From NCBI RefSeq assembly GCF_001638985.1, contig NW_017265149.1, positions 606,000 to 634,803 on the forward strand: a stretch of 28,804 nt of DNA, read 5' to 3'. The DNA comes from Phycomyces blakesleeanus NRRL 1555(-) (Eukaryota; Mucoromycota; Mucoromycetes; Mucorales; Phycomycetaceae). Below the pieces are notes generated by a model. It saw only the letters and a program-made list of their open reading frames with translations. It searched no databases and was not told the DNA's origin. Below, in pieces: positions 1 to 10,400 of this stretch (positions are counted from its first letter, which is position 1; each line of letters starts with the position of its first letter). The position numbers and the translations under genes are program-made.

Positions 1-2
1 CC

Positions 3-2225
3 CAATCATCGTCATCAACATCATCACCTTCCTTATTATTATCATCATCACTATCACAGTCAACTGCAGCAGAAACACAACCACGAGAAGCAGTAGTAAT
101 ATCCAAAAATCCCAGTACCAAAACCAAAACCAAAACCACAGGAAGTCTCGACCCTCATAACAGGGATATTTCCTCTTTCGAATTACCTGCAGCCCACCAT
201 AACCATCATAACAATCTTGGTACTAATGATACTAACAGCGACAAAAACAGCCAAGAAGTGCCTACCATGCCTGATCCGGCACCAGTTCCGTCTCCCAGCA
301 AAACTACCAACCGGATTCTTCACTTCTTGGCCACTCACTCCCAAAGTACTCCTAGACAACAAAGCTCTTCTAATCATCATCATCAGTCGGCCTTATTGTC
401 TCCCTCGGCCATTCCTGTTTCCACCAGTACTAGCACCAGTACAACTGCAGTCACAAAGACCAGCAACTCAAGCACTCCTCGCAAACCGTCTGCTCGTGCT
501 CCACGCCCACACTCGATGATGCCCGAAAGCCAGGCACCGACCGGATCAATCCTGCAAGCAAAGTTCCTCTCTAGTATCCAACGTAACCCCCGTTCCGAAG
601 GAATAACGACAACAGGAGCAACAACAGGAGCAACAACAGGATCAGGAACAGGAACAACGGCCCCTGCGCCAGGCGGAGTTAGTGTTAGTACACCCTTTAA
701 TGGAGCTTTCCCAAGACAACAGTTGCAACAGCAGTTACATCAACAAAATGGTCAGACCCAGACGTCATCTCGTGTCACCCCTCAACCGACCATCGGCACA
801 TCTCATCCTGTGCGTGGTACTCGTCGCAAGGCTCTGAGTTTGCTGGTCAACTCTGTCACAGACTACATTGGCCACGATGACAATACCAAACGTTCCAATA
901 ACACTAACAATCATACTAATGGTGCTAATGGAGTCAATGGTCTTCCTCAGGCTGGTAAACGCACCATGCCATTCGCTCGTCGCAACACTCGCCACCAGTC
1001 CCAAACCGCGGCTGGGGGGGCCAACGAACCAAAACCGGTGGAATCCAAGACTTTGGATCCAAAGACCCAGCAAGAAAGACTGGTCATGATGCCCTCGGTG
1101 TCCGAGCAATCCGTGACATCGTCTGCGCTTGAGAAAGAGAAGCACCGTAGTGCGGGCAAGAAGATCATGGACTGGTTCAAGAAGAAACCCCAGAGCAGCA
1201 AAGAGTCTGGGATTTTCGGAAACAACAACAGTAGTAGTCGATTGGGTGGGGCGGCTCATACGCCCAACGGTGCTAATGACCACCTGCACCCGTCCCATCC
1301 GGTGCGTGCTATGCATATCGGAAAGGCCTTGGGCTCGTACGCGGTTGATTTCAACGACTCCAAGCTGCGCACCCACCATGGTGCGGTCGACCAGGACGCG
1401 CTGACTTCGCGCCCGCCCCACGAAGTATTTGTCCAGGTCAAACAGGCATTAGGAAGTATGGGTATTGATGTGAAGCGCGATGGCGAGTACAAGCTAAAGT
1501 GCACCCGCCGCAAGCGCAAGGCCGCGCCTGTCTCGTTATCGCAGTCCTCGGCATCTGGCGCGATGATGTCGATGATGGCTGCTGACCAGCGTTCGCAGCA
1601 GAGCCGCCGCCAGAGTATGCTGCTGATGACCGAGGACCAAAAGAAACGCCGGATGAGTTCAGGCACTCCGTTGAGAATGCTGTTGCGCCGGACGAGTGGA
1701 GCCACGACAAATGTAAATGCACCAGCAGTCGTTAGTCAGGATAACAATAGTAGCAGTGAAGCAATTGTTGCTAGTGGTAATGGTAATGGTAATGCGGAGG
1801 ACATCATCGTAACTGGATCCCAGGTGTCCGGAGTATCCGAGACAACCGAGACGGTGTACGGCGATCCGGTGGTGGATTCTGGAGAGGAAGTCCGGTTCAG
1901 TGTGGAGTTGTGCAAGATCAAGAACTTGCCTGGTTTGTACATTGTCGACATTCGTCGCATGAAGGGTAGTGTCTGGGCATACAAGTGTATCTATCATGCC
2001 TTGCTCGAGACCCTGGATTTGAGTGGCAAGGGTGGTTACATGTCGACCCATGCACCCCAGGAACCCAGTACGCCCTTATCTCCTCGTCCAACCGAAAACA
2101 GCGTGAATGGTACAAAGAAAGACACCGACAACCCAACCAATAGCAGTAGTAAACGTGTCAGCACTGTAAGCAGTGGAGCCAGCAGCAGTGTTCTTGAAGA
2201 TGTCATCAAAGAAGAAGAAGTATAA
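3..2225 (+). CDS. C-terminal part of a KIN1/MARK-type Ser/Thr protein kinase (KA1 domain), 5' truncated by window
   Basis: The reading frame is open from the first complete codon at base 3 to TAA at 2223-2225 (740 residues). The ATG at 258 is therefore not a credible start, and the gene continues upstream of the window. Residues 1-380 are low-complexity Ser/Thr/Asn/Gln-rich linker. A basic segment around 386-396 (KKIMDWFKKKP) resembles the linker of fungal Kin1 kinases. The end matches a KA1 (kinase-associated 1) domain in two pieces: HEVFVQVKQALGSMGIDVKR with a KLKC strand (about 472-503), and EVRFSVELCKIKNLPGLYIV followed by a short strand and final helix (about 629-673). Roughly 125 residues of Ser-rich insert separate the pieces. 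KA1 domains of this family bind acidic phospholipids and can autoinhibit the kinase; Kin1 homologues act in polarity, exocytosis and cell-wall growth. The kinase domain is not visible, so the subfamily call rests on KA1 and linker only. Confidence 0.72.
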   Translation, partial: QSSSSTSSPSLLLSSSLSQSTAAETQPREAVVISKNPSTKTKTKTTGSLDPHNRDISSFELPAAHHNHHNNLGTNDTNSDKNSQEVPTMPDPAPVPSPSKTTNRILHFLATHSQSTPRQQSSSNHHHQSALLSPSAIPVSTSTSTSTTAVTKTSNSSTPRKPSARAPRPHSMMPESQAPTGSILQAKFLSSIQRNPRSEGITTTGATTGATTGSGTGTTAPAPGGVSVSTPFNGAFPRQQLQQQLHQQNGQTQTSSRVTPQPTIGTSHPVRGTRRKALSLLVNSVTDYIGHDDNTKRSNNTNNHTNGANGVNGLPQAGKRTMPFARRNTRHQSQTAAGGANEPKPVESKTLDPKTQQERLVMMPSVSEQSVTSSALEKEKHRSAGKKIMDWFKKKPQSSKESGIFGNNNSSSRLGGAAHTPNGANDHLHPSHPVRAMHIGKALGSYAVDFNDSKLRTHHGAVDQDALTSRPPHEVFVQVKQALGSMGIDVKRDGEYKLKCTRRKRKAAPVSLSQSSASGAMMSMMAADQRSQQSRRQSMLLMTEDQKKRRMSSGTPLRMLLRRTSGATTNVNAPAVVSQDNNSSSEAIVASGNGNGNAEDIIVTGSQVSGVSETTETVYGDPVVDSGEEVRFSVELCKIKNLPGLYIVDIRRMKGSVWAYKCIYHALLETLDLSGKGGYMSTHAPQEPSTPLSPRPTENSVNGTKKDTDNPTNSSSKRVSTVSSGASSSVLEDVIKEEEV

Positions 2226-2498
2226 AGGTTCAAAAACCAAAAAAAAAACACAAACAAAAACAGAAGAATAATAATATAATAATAACCAGCAACAACAACA
2301 AGAAGAAGAAGAAGAGAACAAAAAAAAAATACCCAACTTTTCTTTATATTTTTTTTTTGATTTTATTTTATTTTATTTTATTTTGCTTTTATACCTCTTT
2401 TAATACACACTGCCTTGCCTGGCTTAACCTTTACTTTACTTTACTTTACTTTATCTTACCTTACACTATTTATCTATCTATTATATATCTATCCACCT

Positions 2499-2529
<31 letters not shown>

Positions 2530-2770
2530 TTTCTTTGTGTTTTGATTATTGACTTTTATAGTAATCAGACAACTTCTTTATGCTCTTCTTTTATATTACA
2601 AGACGCTTTAAAGACTATTGTGATTATCAATCCCTCTTATTATTATTATTATCATTATTATTTATTTATTTATTCTTAACAAAAAAAAAGCAAAAACAAA
2701 AACAACAAAATATCCACTATTTGATCTTTTCTTTTATTTTTTTACCCTTTCTATCTATATTCCACTTTAC

Positions 2771-2803
2771 TACCACCACCACCACCACCACCACCACCAC
2801 CAC
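2771..2803. repeat. ACC trinucleotide microsatellite
   Basis: About ten perfect copies of ACC are followed by degenerate ACT copies. The run sits in non-coding spacer and stands out as GC-richer than its surroundings. Confidence 0.9.
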
Positions 2804-2983
2804 TACCACTACTTTTTTTTTAAAATAATAATAATAATATTTTAAATTCTAACTTCCAAAATATATATATATATATATATCATTACCTCCTCCTCTTTCC
2901 TTACTTACTTCTTTACTTCTTCACTCTTACCAAAGCAAACTTTTATAAAAAGAATTCAAGAAGCCTTACTTGATTCCCTTGGC

Positions 2984-2984
2984 C

Positions 2985-3025
<41 letters not shown>

Positions 3026-3028
3026 TAT
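2984..3028. repeat. ATT trinucleotide microsatellite
   Basis: About fifteen near-perfect copies of TTA/ATT lie in the 3' spacer between two convergent genes. It is one of the longest pure trinucleotide runs in the window and is likely to vary in length between strains. Confidence 0.9.
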
Positions 3029-3463
3029 TTCCTTTGATTTCTCTTCTTTTTTCCCTTCCTTATTTTGTTTCTTCTTTCAAGTATAATATATACGTATATT
3101 ATCTATTTATCAATTTTGATGAGCTCTTTTTTTTTTCTATTATTTATTTTATTTGCTAGTCAAATCACTACCATTATTATTATTCTAAACCCTTGTTTTC
3201 CCTTTCATTTTTTTTAATATAAATAATATAATATAATATCCAAGAAAATTATCTTCATTTCTTCCCTACTATTTTCTATATATTTTACAGCCCCTTTTAA
3301 AAAAAAACCTAATGGTGGCAAAAGAAATATATATATATATAACATTTTTTTTTGTTTGCTAAAAATTTATTTATTTATTTATTTATTTATTTGTTTGTTT
3401 GATTTTAATATACACAAGAGAAATAGAAAGCAACAATATATACTATACTATAATATATTTCCT

Positions 3464-5363
3464 TTATAGCTCATCACGAGTAGAGGCACTCCAGACATCA
3501 AAGAGGCGCTCAAGTTTTGACATTTGCTGGTCAATCTGGCTGGTCGACTGAACCTTGGCCTTGTGGAGATAGTTGCGGATTGCAGCCAAGACATCGGCAA
3601 CGTGGTTGCGTGCAAGCGACTTTCGGTCCCGGATTGACTGGGTCAAGGTGTTCTGGATCCAATCCAGCTGTGCCTCGGTGTACCCGATCTTGCGCCATGT
3701 GTTTCGTTCCTTCTGGTGCCAGTAGTTTGCAAACGACTGCTTCCAGCCCTCGGTTGTGTCGGTCACCTGGGCATGCAGAGATGATGCAGACGCCGACGCA
3801 TCGTAGACAGCACGACCGGCCGCATCGGTGGCGTAGTTGGCAGCCGAAGCTGCAGACGCCGACGCAGCATTGGCAGCAGATTCGGCCGCATTGGTGGCGT
3901 GGTTGGCAGCAGACGCGGCAGACTCGGCAGCAACATAGGCAGCATATCCAGCCGCATCGGTCGCATAGCCAGCTGCAGACGCAGCAGAGGCAGACGCAGC
4001 ATAGGCAGCACGGCCGGCCGCATCGGTGGCCTGGTGGGCAGCATTACCGGCCGCTCCTACGACGGACCCGATCGATCGGTTGGCTTCGTCGGCAAGCGAT
4101 CCTGCGGCATTGGTCGCATGCTGTACATAGGATCCGGCCGCATCGGTGGCAGAGGCAGCATAGGACGCAGCAGAGTTGTAGTTTGCGGCCGCAGTCCGGG
4201 ACGCGGCTGCTGAGCGAGACGAGGCTTCCCAGTCGGCCGACACAGACGACGCAACAGACTTGATTGATGCAAATGCACCCGAGGCGGACTTTGAGGCTGA
4301 TGCTGAAGCGGCCGATGCAAGGGCGGCTTGGTTGGGCGGTCCGACGACTAGCTGACGCAGGCGTTCAAAGAGACCGTTGACGGTGGACTGGGTCAGGTAG
4401 CCCGACTGCTTGAGCTTGTCCGAGGCCATGTTGATGAACTCCTGGGACTGGTCATAGCCCTTTCCTGCATAGTCGACCGCAAAGATCTTGTAGGCATTGA
4501 CGTCAGACCGGATTGAATCCAGGGCCGCCTTGGCCTGGTCTGTGCTGAGCTTGGATTGCTGTTCTACACTGCGCTGCAGACTGTTCCACCAACGGTCATC
4601 GCCAATTCGGGTTACCTCACCTGTCGTCAATGCAGACTTGACGGCCTGGCCAATCGACTCGAGCTGTGCCTTGGTGAGTTTCTGGTTTGATTCCAGACGC
4701 TTGTAGATACCGGCCAGCCAGTGCTGGAACGAGTCATCCCAGTAGGTTTCCTGGGCCTTTTTGGTGGGCTGGCCAAAGAACTTCTGGTACCAGGTCGGGT
4801 GGGTGTTGGTCAGGCCGTGCTTGATTTCGGACGCAACTGTCTGCCACTCGGCTGCAGTAAGATATTTCTGTTTTAGAACCTTGGCTTGGATCTGGTCCAG
4901 ATGCTCCTGGAGCTGGTCGCCAGCCAATGCACCATGGAGTTCGAGTTGACGGAGCTCATGCTGGAGTGTGTTGATCAGAGCATCGGCATTGGCTTCGCTG
5001 ATGTTCTTGTTTTTCTTTAGGTTGATCTTGATGCCATCAAGCAGCTTGTCGACCTTGTCACCAAACAGCTTTGCAGTAGACTCGGCAGCGGTCTTGTATT
5101 GTCTGACGGTATCCAAGAGTGAATCTGAAGAAGACTTGTCATAGGCAATGTTGTACTTGTCGAAGAACTGGCTGACCTGATCCGAAGTCCAAGAGCTGAT
5201 GTCTTCTACACTTGTTTGACCGACTATAAAGGGTTGATCTTGCATTGTTGAGTATACCTTGCTCTTGTAGTTATAGAATAAACTTACCCTTGGCTTCAAC
5301 AGAAGGAGACACCATGGCCACAGCTGCTGCGATGGACAGAAATGTGATTGGAGATTTGAGCAT
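3464..5363 (-). CDS. Secretory Ala-rich helical protein with Ish1-like motif and C-terminal RDEL
   Basis: Two exons encode 611 residues. Exon 1 is 5363-5288; a 64-nt intron (5287-5224) has donor GTAAGT and acceptor TTTATAG; exon 2 is 5223-3464. Splicing keeps frame (phase 1) and removes an in-frame TAA just after the donor. Residues 1-25 form a signal peptide (MLKSPITFLSIAAAVAMVSP, ending VEAK). Residues 36-70 (SWTSDQVSQFFDKYNI and following) resemble the Ish1 motif of fungal stress/nuclear-envelope and Msc1-like proteins. Charged helical segments follow to about 320, then an Ala/Ser-rich stretch (323-508) with four exact-length 22-residue repeats at 416-503, then a helical C-terminus ending TRDEL. 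RDEL is a known variant of the KDEL/HDEL ER-retrieval signal, so with the signal peptide I infer an ER-lumen protein. An alternative acceptor (CAAG, 5 residues longer product) is also in phase but is a poorer site. Molecular function is unknown; a structural or stress-protective (LEA-like) role is a guess. Confidence 0.8.
3791..4054 (-). repeat. Four tandem 66-bp repeats encoding 22-residue Ala-rich units
   Basis: Within the RDEL protein, residues 416-437, 438-459, 460-481 and 482-503 align without gaps on a core of the form SAASAAxxATDAAGxAAYxA. Twenty-two is twice eleven, the period of amphipathic helices in LEA group 3 and apolipoprotein-like proteins. The array keeps the reading frame exactly, while third positions vary, so the repeats have been under coding constraint. 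Confidence 0.85.
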
Positions 5364-5420
5364 TTTTATAATATTTTATATGTGTGTTTAAATGGATTTA
5401 TGTATAAATGTATGTATGTA

Positions 5421-5421
5421 C

Positions 5422-5450
<29 letters not shown>
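5421..5450. repeat. GTAA tetranucleotide microsatellite in 5' leader
   Basis: Seven perfect GTAA copies, preceded by degenerate GTAT copies, lie between the probable TATA box and start codon of the minus-strand RDEL gene, so they are probably transcribed in its 5' UTR. On the transcript strand the unit reads TTAC. Confidence 0.85.
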
Positions 5451-5452
<2 letters not shown>

Positions 5453-5474
5453 TTTGAAATATACAGCTATAATT

Positions 5475-5487
5475 CTTTTATATATAT
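5475..5487 (-). promoter_or_regulatory. Probable TATA box of the RDEL-protein gene
   Basis: On the minus strand this reads ATATATATAAAAG, about 112 nt upstream of the ATG at 5363. A GTAA microsatellite (5421-5450) lies between it and the start codon. Position and sequence suit a TATA element; no experimental support. Confidence 0.5.
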
Positions 5488-5607
5488 GGAGTAAAGAAAG
5501 ATATTATAGAAAGAAGAGATGTATTAAAAAAAAAGACGTTCAAAGGATGCTTGAATTTTTATATGATTTTTTCTTTTAAAAATAATAATAATAGTTTATA
5601 TTGATGC

Positions 5608-5779
5608 CATCATGATGTTTTCCCTTTAGACTAAAATACTCAATGGTCAATGGTCAATGGTCAATAGTCAATATTCAATACTCGAATTATCTTTGAGTAT
5701 ATAATTTATTTAATTTTTTTTCTTTCTTTTGCTTGAAAAGTTGCGGAGGTTATAGTCATTTAATGAAGTCATCATGATG
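5608..5779. promoter_or_regulatory. Pair of identical 10-bp palindromes CATCATGATG
   Basis: The perfect palindrome CATCATGATG occurs at 5608-5617 and 5770-5779, 162 bp apart, flanking the 7-bp repeat cluster. Two copies of a 10-bp perfect palindrome in one promoter region suggest dimeric protein-binding sites; this is inference. Confidence 0.35.
5640..5681. promoter_or_regulatory. Six 7-bp tandem repeats (TCAATGG type) in the divergent promoter region
   Basis: The sequence reads three perfect TCAATGG units followed by TCAATAG, TCAATAT and TCAATAC, all in strict 7-bp register. It lies about 150 bp upstream of the TATA box of the minus-strand RDEL gene. It may be clustered transcription-factor sites (CCATTGA on the other strand) or simply a short minisatellite. 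Confidence 0.4.
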
Positions 5780-7403
5780 TGTATTTTTTTTTCTTTTTAA
5801 TTTTTTAATTTTTTTTTTATATTTTAACTTATTTTAATTAATACAAGTTGATCCTTTTTTTTCAACTTTGCTCATTTGTTAAATTGTTCTTCTTGTTCCA
5901 ATTAAACTTGTCACACTAGATTCTTTCTTTTTTTTGGCTCAATATTTTATACAAAATAGTAACTTCAATAATGATAATTATAAGAGAATCATTAAATGTA
6001 AAATTGACCAAGTAATATACAAAACGTACAAAACATAAAAGTAATGAAAACAGAACCCCTAGTACAATATCATATAGTATAATCTAGTAAGGTGTGAATG
6101 GTATAATGGGTGGGGTTGGTACATTTGAAAGAGTATAAAAGTGAATATAATCGTATTACGACAGGCACACTTCATATATATATATATATATGTCTGTGTG
6201 TGTGTGTATGTAATAAATCAAATTGATCTTATATACAAATAATGAAATAAATATAGGTTTATTCAGGATCTATCCAGGAATAGATTGGATTTCTCTATAC
6301 AAGCATTGGACTTTATCAACATCGAATTTCTTGATTAATTTCAACCTTTATATTTACATACAAACGAAAATTATCAATAAATAATTATTAAACTTGTAAA
6401 GAAGCGTATTGTATTGTATGTCAAATCATAATTCTTATAAAGTTGATAACTATACATGTGTGTGTGTGTGTGTGGCTGACAAATAACGCTATATGCACCT
6501 TTGAGCCACTTTCAAACTTCACAGTACCTGGTAAAAAGAAAATGTACAAATTATTATTTGGAGTGATTTTCTTTTTGTTCTTTTTATTTTATTCGACCTG
6601 TGAGGGGGTCGGTCTGTACACGTGTAACCTGTATTTCTCTCTCTTCCTTACACACACATGCTATGTTCTAGAAAATGTGGGGCAATATTTTTTTTTTGCT
6701 GCTGGTACTAAGAAGGTTCTTTATATATTTATGTACACTTGAAAAGTCATAACTAGAATATATATATTAGAATAACGGCAGAATATTTGTGTGGCTAATA
6801 TACAACGAGTCTTGTACTCAAAAACTCAAAAATCTCCAAGGTAACCTATAAAAAAAAAGAAATAAAAGAAAGAAAATATACACTTCTTTTTGTCTTTACA
6901 AGGTTTATGGATATTAATAACAATACACCAATCAGAACCTTGAGTTTTGGTCTTTTTAAAACTAATAATAATATTTCAACCAAGCACACAGAATTGGCCT
7001 TTGAAATGGGTTGCTCGATTAATCTATAGTGTGGCTTTGGGATGACTGATATACATTGACACAGAACTTCTTTACAATCTTTACAAATTGTCACAACAGA
7101 CGGCTTCTGTCTGTACTACTAAAATGCTCTTTTGTGTATATGTGTGTATGTGGAACATTTAATACGCCCACTCATAATGTATATATTTATAAGTACGCTG
7201 TTTTTGGCAGTGTTGATTTGAGGATCATGTTTGTCTATTTGAGTCTCTTTTACCATTTGATCAGTCATGCATGTACTAGGATACACAATTACTACGGCTT
7301 TGTGTGAGAGAGTTGATGAGCTGAAGAATTTTCTTATGGTTATAGTACATGAGCTCTGTGGGCTCATACTTCCTCTTTTTTAAAATAAATAAATAAATAA
7401 AGG
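5780..7403. other. Rest of divergent intergenic region
   Basis: AT-rich DNA between the divergent RDEL and kelch genes. It contains a TA/TG microsatellite (about 6175-6208), a TG run (about 6457-6473) and a 13-bp match to a dispersed repeat arm (6266-6278, also at 12287-12299). Open frames at 6443-6742 and 6846-7094 have no coding character. I see no RNA gene. Confidence 0.6.
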
Positions 7404-7411
7404 TATATATA
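7404..7411 (+). promoter_or_regulatory. Probable TATA box of the kelch-protein gene
   Basis: TATATATA lies 53-60 nt upstream of the ATG at 7464, just after an AAAT microsatellite (about 7382-7401). The intervening leader is free of upstream ATGs. Confidence 0.5.
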
Positions 7412-7463
7412 GATCTATAAATTCAAGACAGACTTATAGTTCCTTGAGACAGACAGATCAATT

Positions 7464-10400
7464 ATGAATTACTTGATCTGGGGTGTCTTTCTGGCTGGCT
7501 TGACTCTTTTGAGTCTTATCGAGGCATCTTACGATCTGCCACTCGAATTCGCTGGGTCTATCAAACGTCGATCTGGAGCTGCCACTCTTGTCCACGACAA
7601 TGTGGTCTACACATACGGAGGCGAAATATACGATCACCCTTACTCTAACCTTTTTACCTCTGTCTCATTGTCGGATTCTGGAGATATCATTTACCAGAAT
7701 GTGTCCCAACAGACACCAGGTCCCATGTGCACTGTGTCCAACATCATTCTTCTGCCTGACAACGAGACCATCATACTGTTTATTGGAAGATACGTTGAAT
7801 ACAAGTTCCCGGATACTTTCCAGATCTACACCTACAACTTAAATGATCCTCTTGCATCCTGGACAAAGCTTGAACCTCCAACTGGTGCAGTCTGGCCACC
7901 TGCACGCAAAGATTATTCGGTTACATTAGCACCGAACAACAAGATCTACATATACGGTGGAGCCGACATGAATACAAGTGCAATTCTTAATGAAATGTAC
8001 TCCTTTGACCCAAACACCAATCTGTTCACCAATCTCACTCAACCAGATTTGATATATGTTAACTCTCACACTGCCATAGCTCTTCCGTAATTTTTATTTT
8101 TATTTTTATTTTTTATAAAGAGAAAATGAATAATCAAAGGATATGATATGAATACTATTATTGCTATTGATACTAACTCTCTATTCTCACGCTACATTTT
8201 ATTTTAATATATATATATATATATATATTTAAAACATACAAACAAATAGTAATGGTACGATTGTTTATGCTACCGGAAGAATCGGTAGACTCGCAACAGA
8301 AGGATTAATACAAGTACCCCCAGACCAAGTATTGCTCTACGACACAAATACCGATACCTGGGAAACTGTACATACCGGAGGAGCAAGTTTTCTAGCACGT
8401 ACAAATGCTGGTGCCTTATTAGGTAAGATTATAAAGACATACACATATACACCCTTTGCTTGTATCCCTAGTATTCAAATTCTAACTACTTTTATTATCA
8501 TTCATTATGTAGACCCAACTCAAAGATATATCTTTTTATTTGGAGGTAAATAATAATAATAATATTAAGACTTACATAGATACATAGATTCTTTTGTAGT
8601 AGTCTAAAAGAAACTTTCATTATTATTATTATTATTTTTATTAATTGTTTTGAATAACTATTCAGGATTGTACACAGATGATGTTTACCAAGAGCTATTA
8701 AACGATTTTTATGTACTCGACACTATGACTTGGACCTGGATTGAACCAAACATCACAGGATTCCCACCGGGTCCTCGTAATCAAGCTTCAATGGCATTTG
8801 TAGCTGATGATCTGCTGATGATATTCTTTGGTAATAAATATATATTTATTTAACGTGCGATCCTTTATACCCACAGAAACCAACCCTTAATATTCACATG
8901 TAGGTCAGGCAATGACTATTTCTAGAAACGACTTCAATATACTTCGTTTCAATACTGACAATAGTATATACAGCTGGCTCAAGGACAGTGACGAGCTTGT
9001 GTACCCAAACAGAAAAAAAGACAAAAAAGGCAGTATACTGTCAACCAGCGCAATAGTTGGCATCAGTCTGGCTGGTGTGTGTGTAGTTCTTATGATTTTC
9101 TGTGCCTTTAAGTTTTGGAGCCAAGTAAAGACTTGGCCTCTTCTTGTGTACAATGGAATTATCTGGAGTCCAAGGTATTTTTTCACAGGAGCCCTAATTT
9201 ATGAAGCACGAATCAATTAAATGTATATATCGATTTTTTTTTTGCCTTTTGTTCTTAGATTTGGAGAACCTACTTGGACAGAAGGATTTCGTCTGTCTTC
9301 ACGGTGTATTTCTTTAGGTCTATTGGCATTTTATTTTGCGTATGCAATTCGGGAAATATCTGATAGTACCAAAGCTACCGTTGTACTCAAGTCTAGCTCT
9401 TCAACTATACAATCACCAGGTAAAAAGAATAAAAAAAAATAAAGAAAAAATGACTTGAGATTAAGAGTGGATCAACCTTTTCAAATAATACATATATACA
9501 ATTTTGACACTCAATCATAATTCACTTCTCTATATTGATCTTGCAGATATCCGGTTCTGTTTTGACGGATGGAATAATAGCGCCGGTGCCAAGTCAAGTG
9601 ATCGTCCACATCTCCTCTGCTCAACCGATGAAGGTTACGACTGTGTGGATTTCGTGACCGGTCTCGACATGTCTGTTCACCAACCAGCTTTCTCGGATCG
9701 AATTGGCGATGTATCCTGCTTCTTATTTGCACCCCCAAAGCGATTCAATCTTGTCGAGGATGCTGGTCAACAAGGACTAGGAACAACCTTGATATTTGCT
9801 TTGTATGGAGATCCTGGCGTAAATGGTGCCATCCACACTACTATCTATCCTCCGGGTATGGACCCTAATGTGGGCATCTATGGTGTAAAGACAACTGATG
9901 TTGGCCAAAAAATGTCAGACAAACAGGTGAATGACTGGATTGTAGCCGATCTAGACGACAGATACGCCATCAATGTTCACAGTGTGTATCCCAAAACAGT
10001 CTCCACGTTGAGTTACCAGATACAAGATCACCAGTACCTCGTAGACAACAAGTGGAACAAGATTGGTTTCTTACAAGATTATGATCACATCCCGGAGATC
10101 AGCACAATCTATCGCCCTGGTGTGGTCAGTGATTCTATCAAGGCGAGAGGAAAATACCACGTCAGTACACTCCGGGTGTTTCCAAATGAATACGTTACCA
10201 TGATATCGCAAGAAAAAGCAATGTCTACTGTCTTGAATATGATCGGTTCTTTGGGTGGTGTAATCAGTCTTATGGCAGCTGTTCAGCTAGTGCTCTTTGG
10301 TTTCCGTCCAACATCACCCTGGGGAATAGTGCAACGATTTGCGTTTGGGTCTTTCAAGACCTCAATTGACCGAAGCTTACGAAACGAATTCAATTATCCG

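Larger units (their letters stand above)
2226..3463. other. Convergent intergenic spacer, microsatellite-dense
   Basis: This 1.24-kb spacer lies between the 3' ends of the kinase gene and the minus-strand RDEL gene. It holds 3' UTRs and many simple repeats: a CT run (2497-2518), an ACC run (about 2771-2803), ATT runs (about 2640-2665 and 2984-3028), an AT run (about 2862-2880) and a TTTA run (about 3367-3392). I see no gene in it. The short open frames here read low-complexity peptides and follow the repeats. Confidence 0.8.

Noticed and set aside
258..260. ATG at 258 as the start of the kinase gene
   Set aside because: The same frame is open upstream to the first bases of the window with the same residue composition, and a Kin1-type protein needs a kinase domain before this point.
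765..1421. 218-codon minus-strand frame
   Set aside because: It is antisense to the KIN1-type coding sequence and has no domain; typical shadow of a GC-richer gene.
3517..4263. 248-codon plus-strand frame, Arg/Gln/His-rich
   Set aside because: Antisense shadow of the Ala-rich repeats of the RDEL gene, whose signal peptide, intron and RDEL end are coherent.
6443..6742. 99-codon plus-strand frame
   Set aside because: Begins in a TG microsatellite, residue use follows AT/T-run composition, no promoter or domain.
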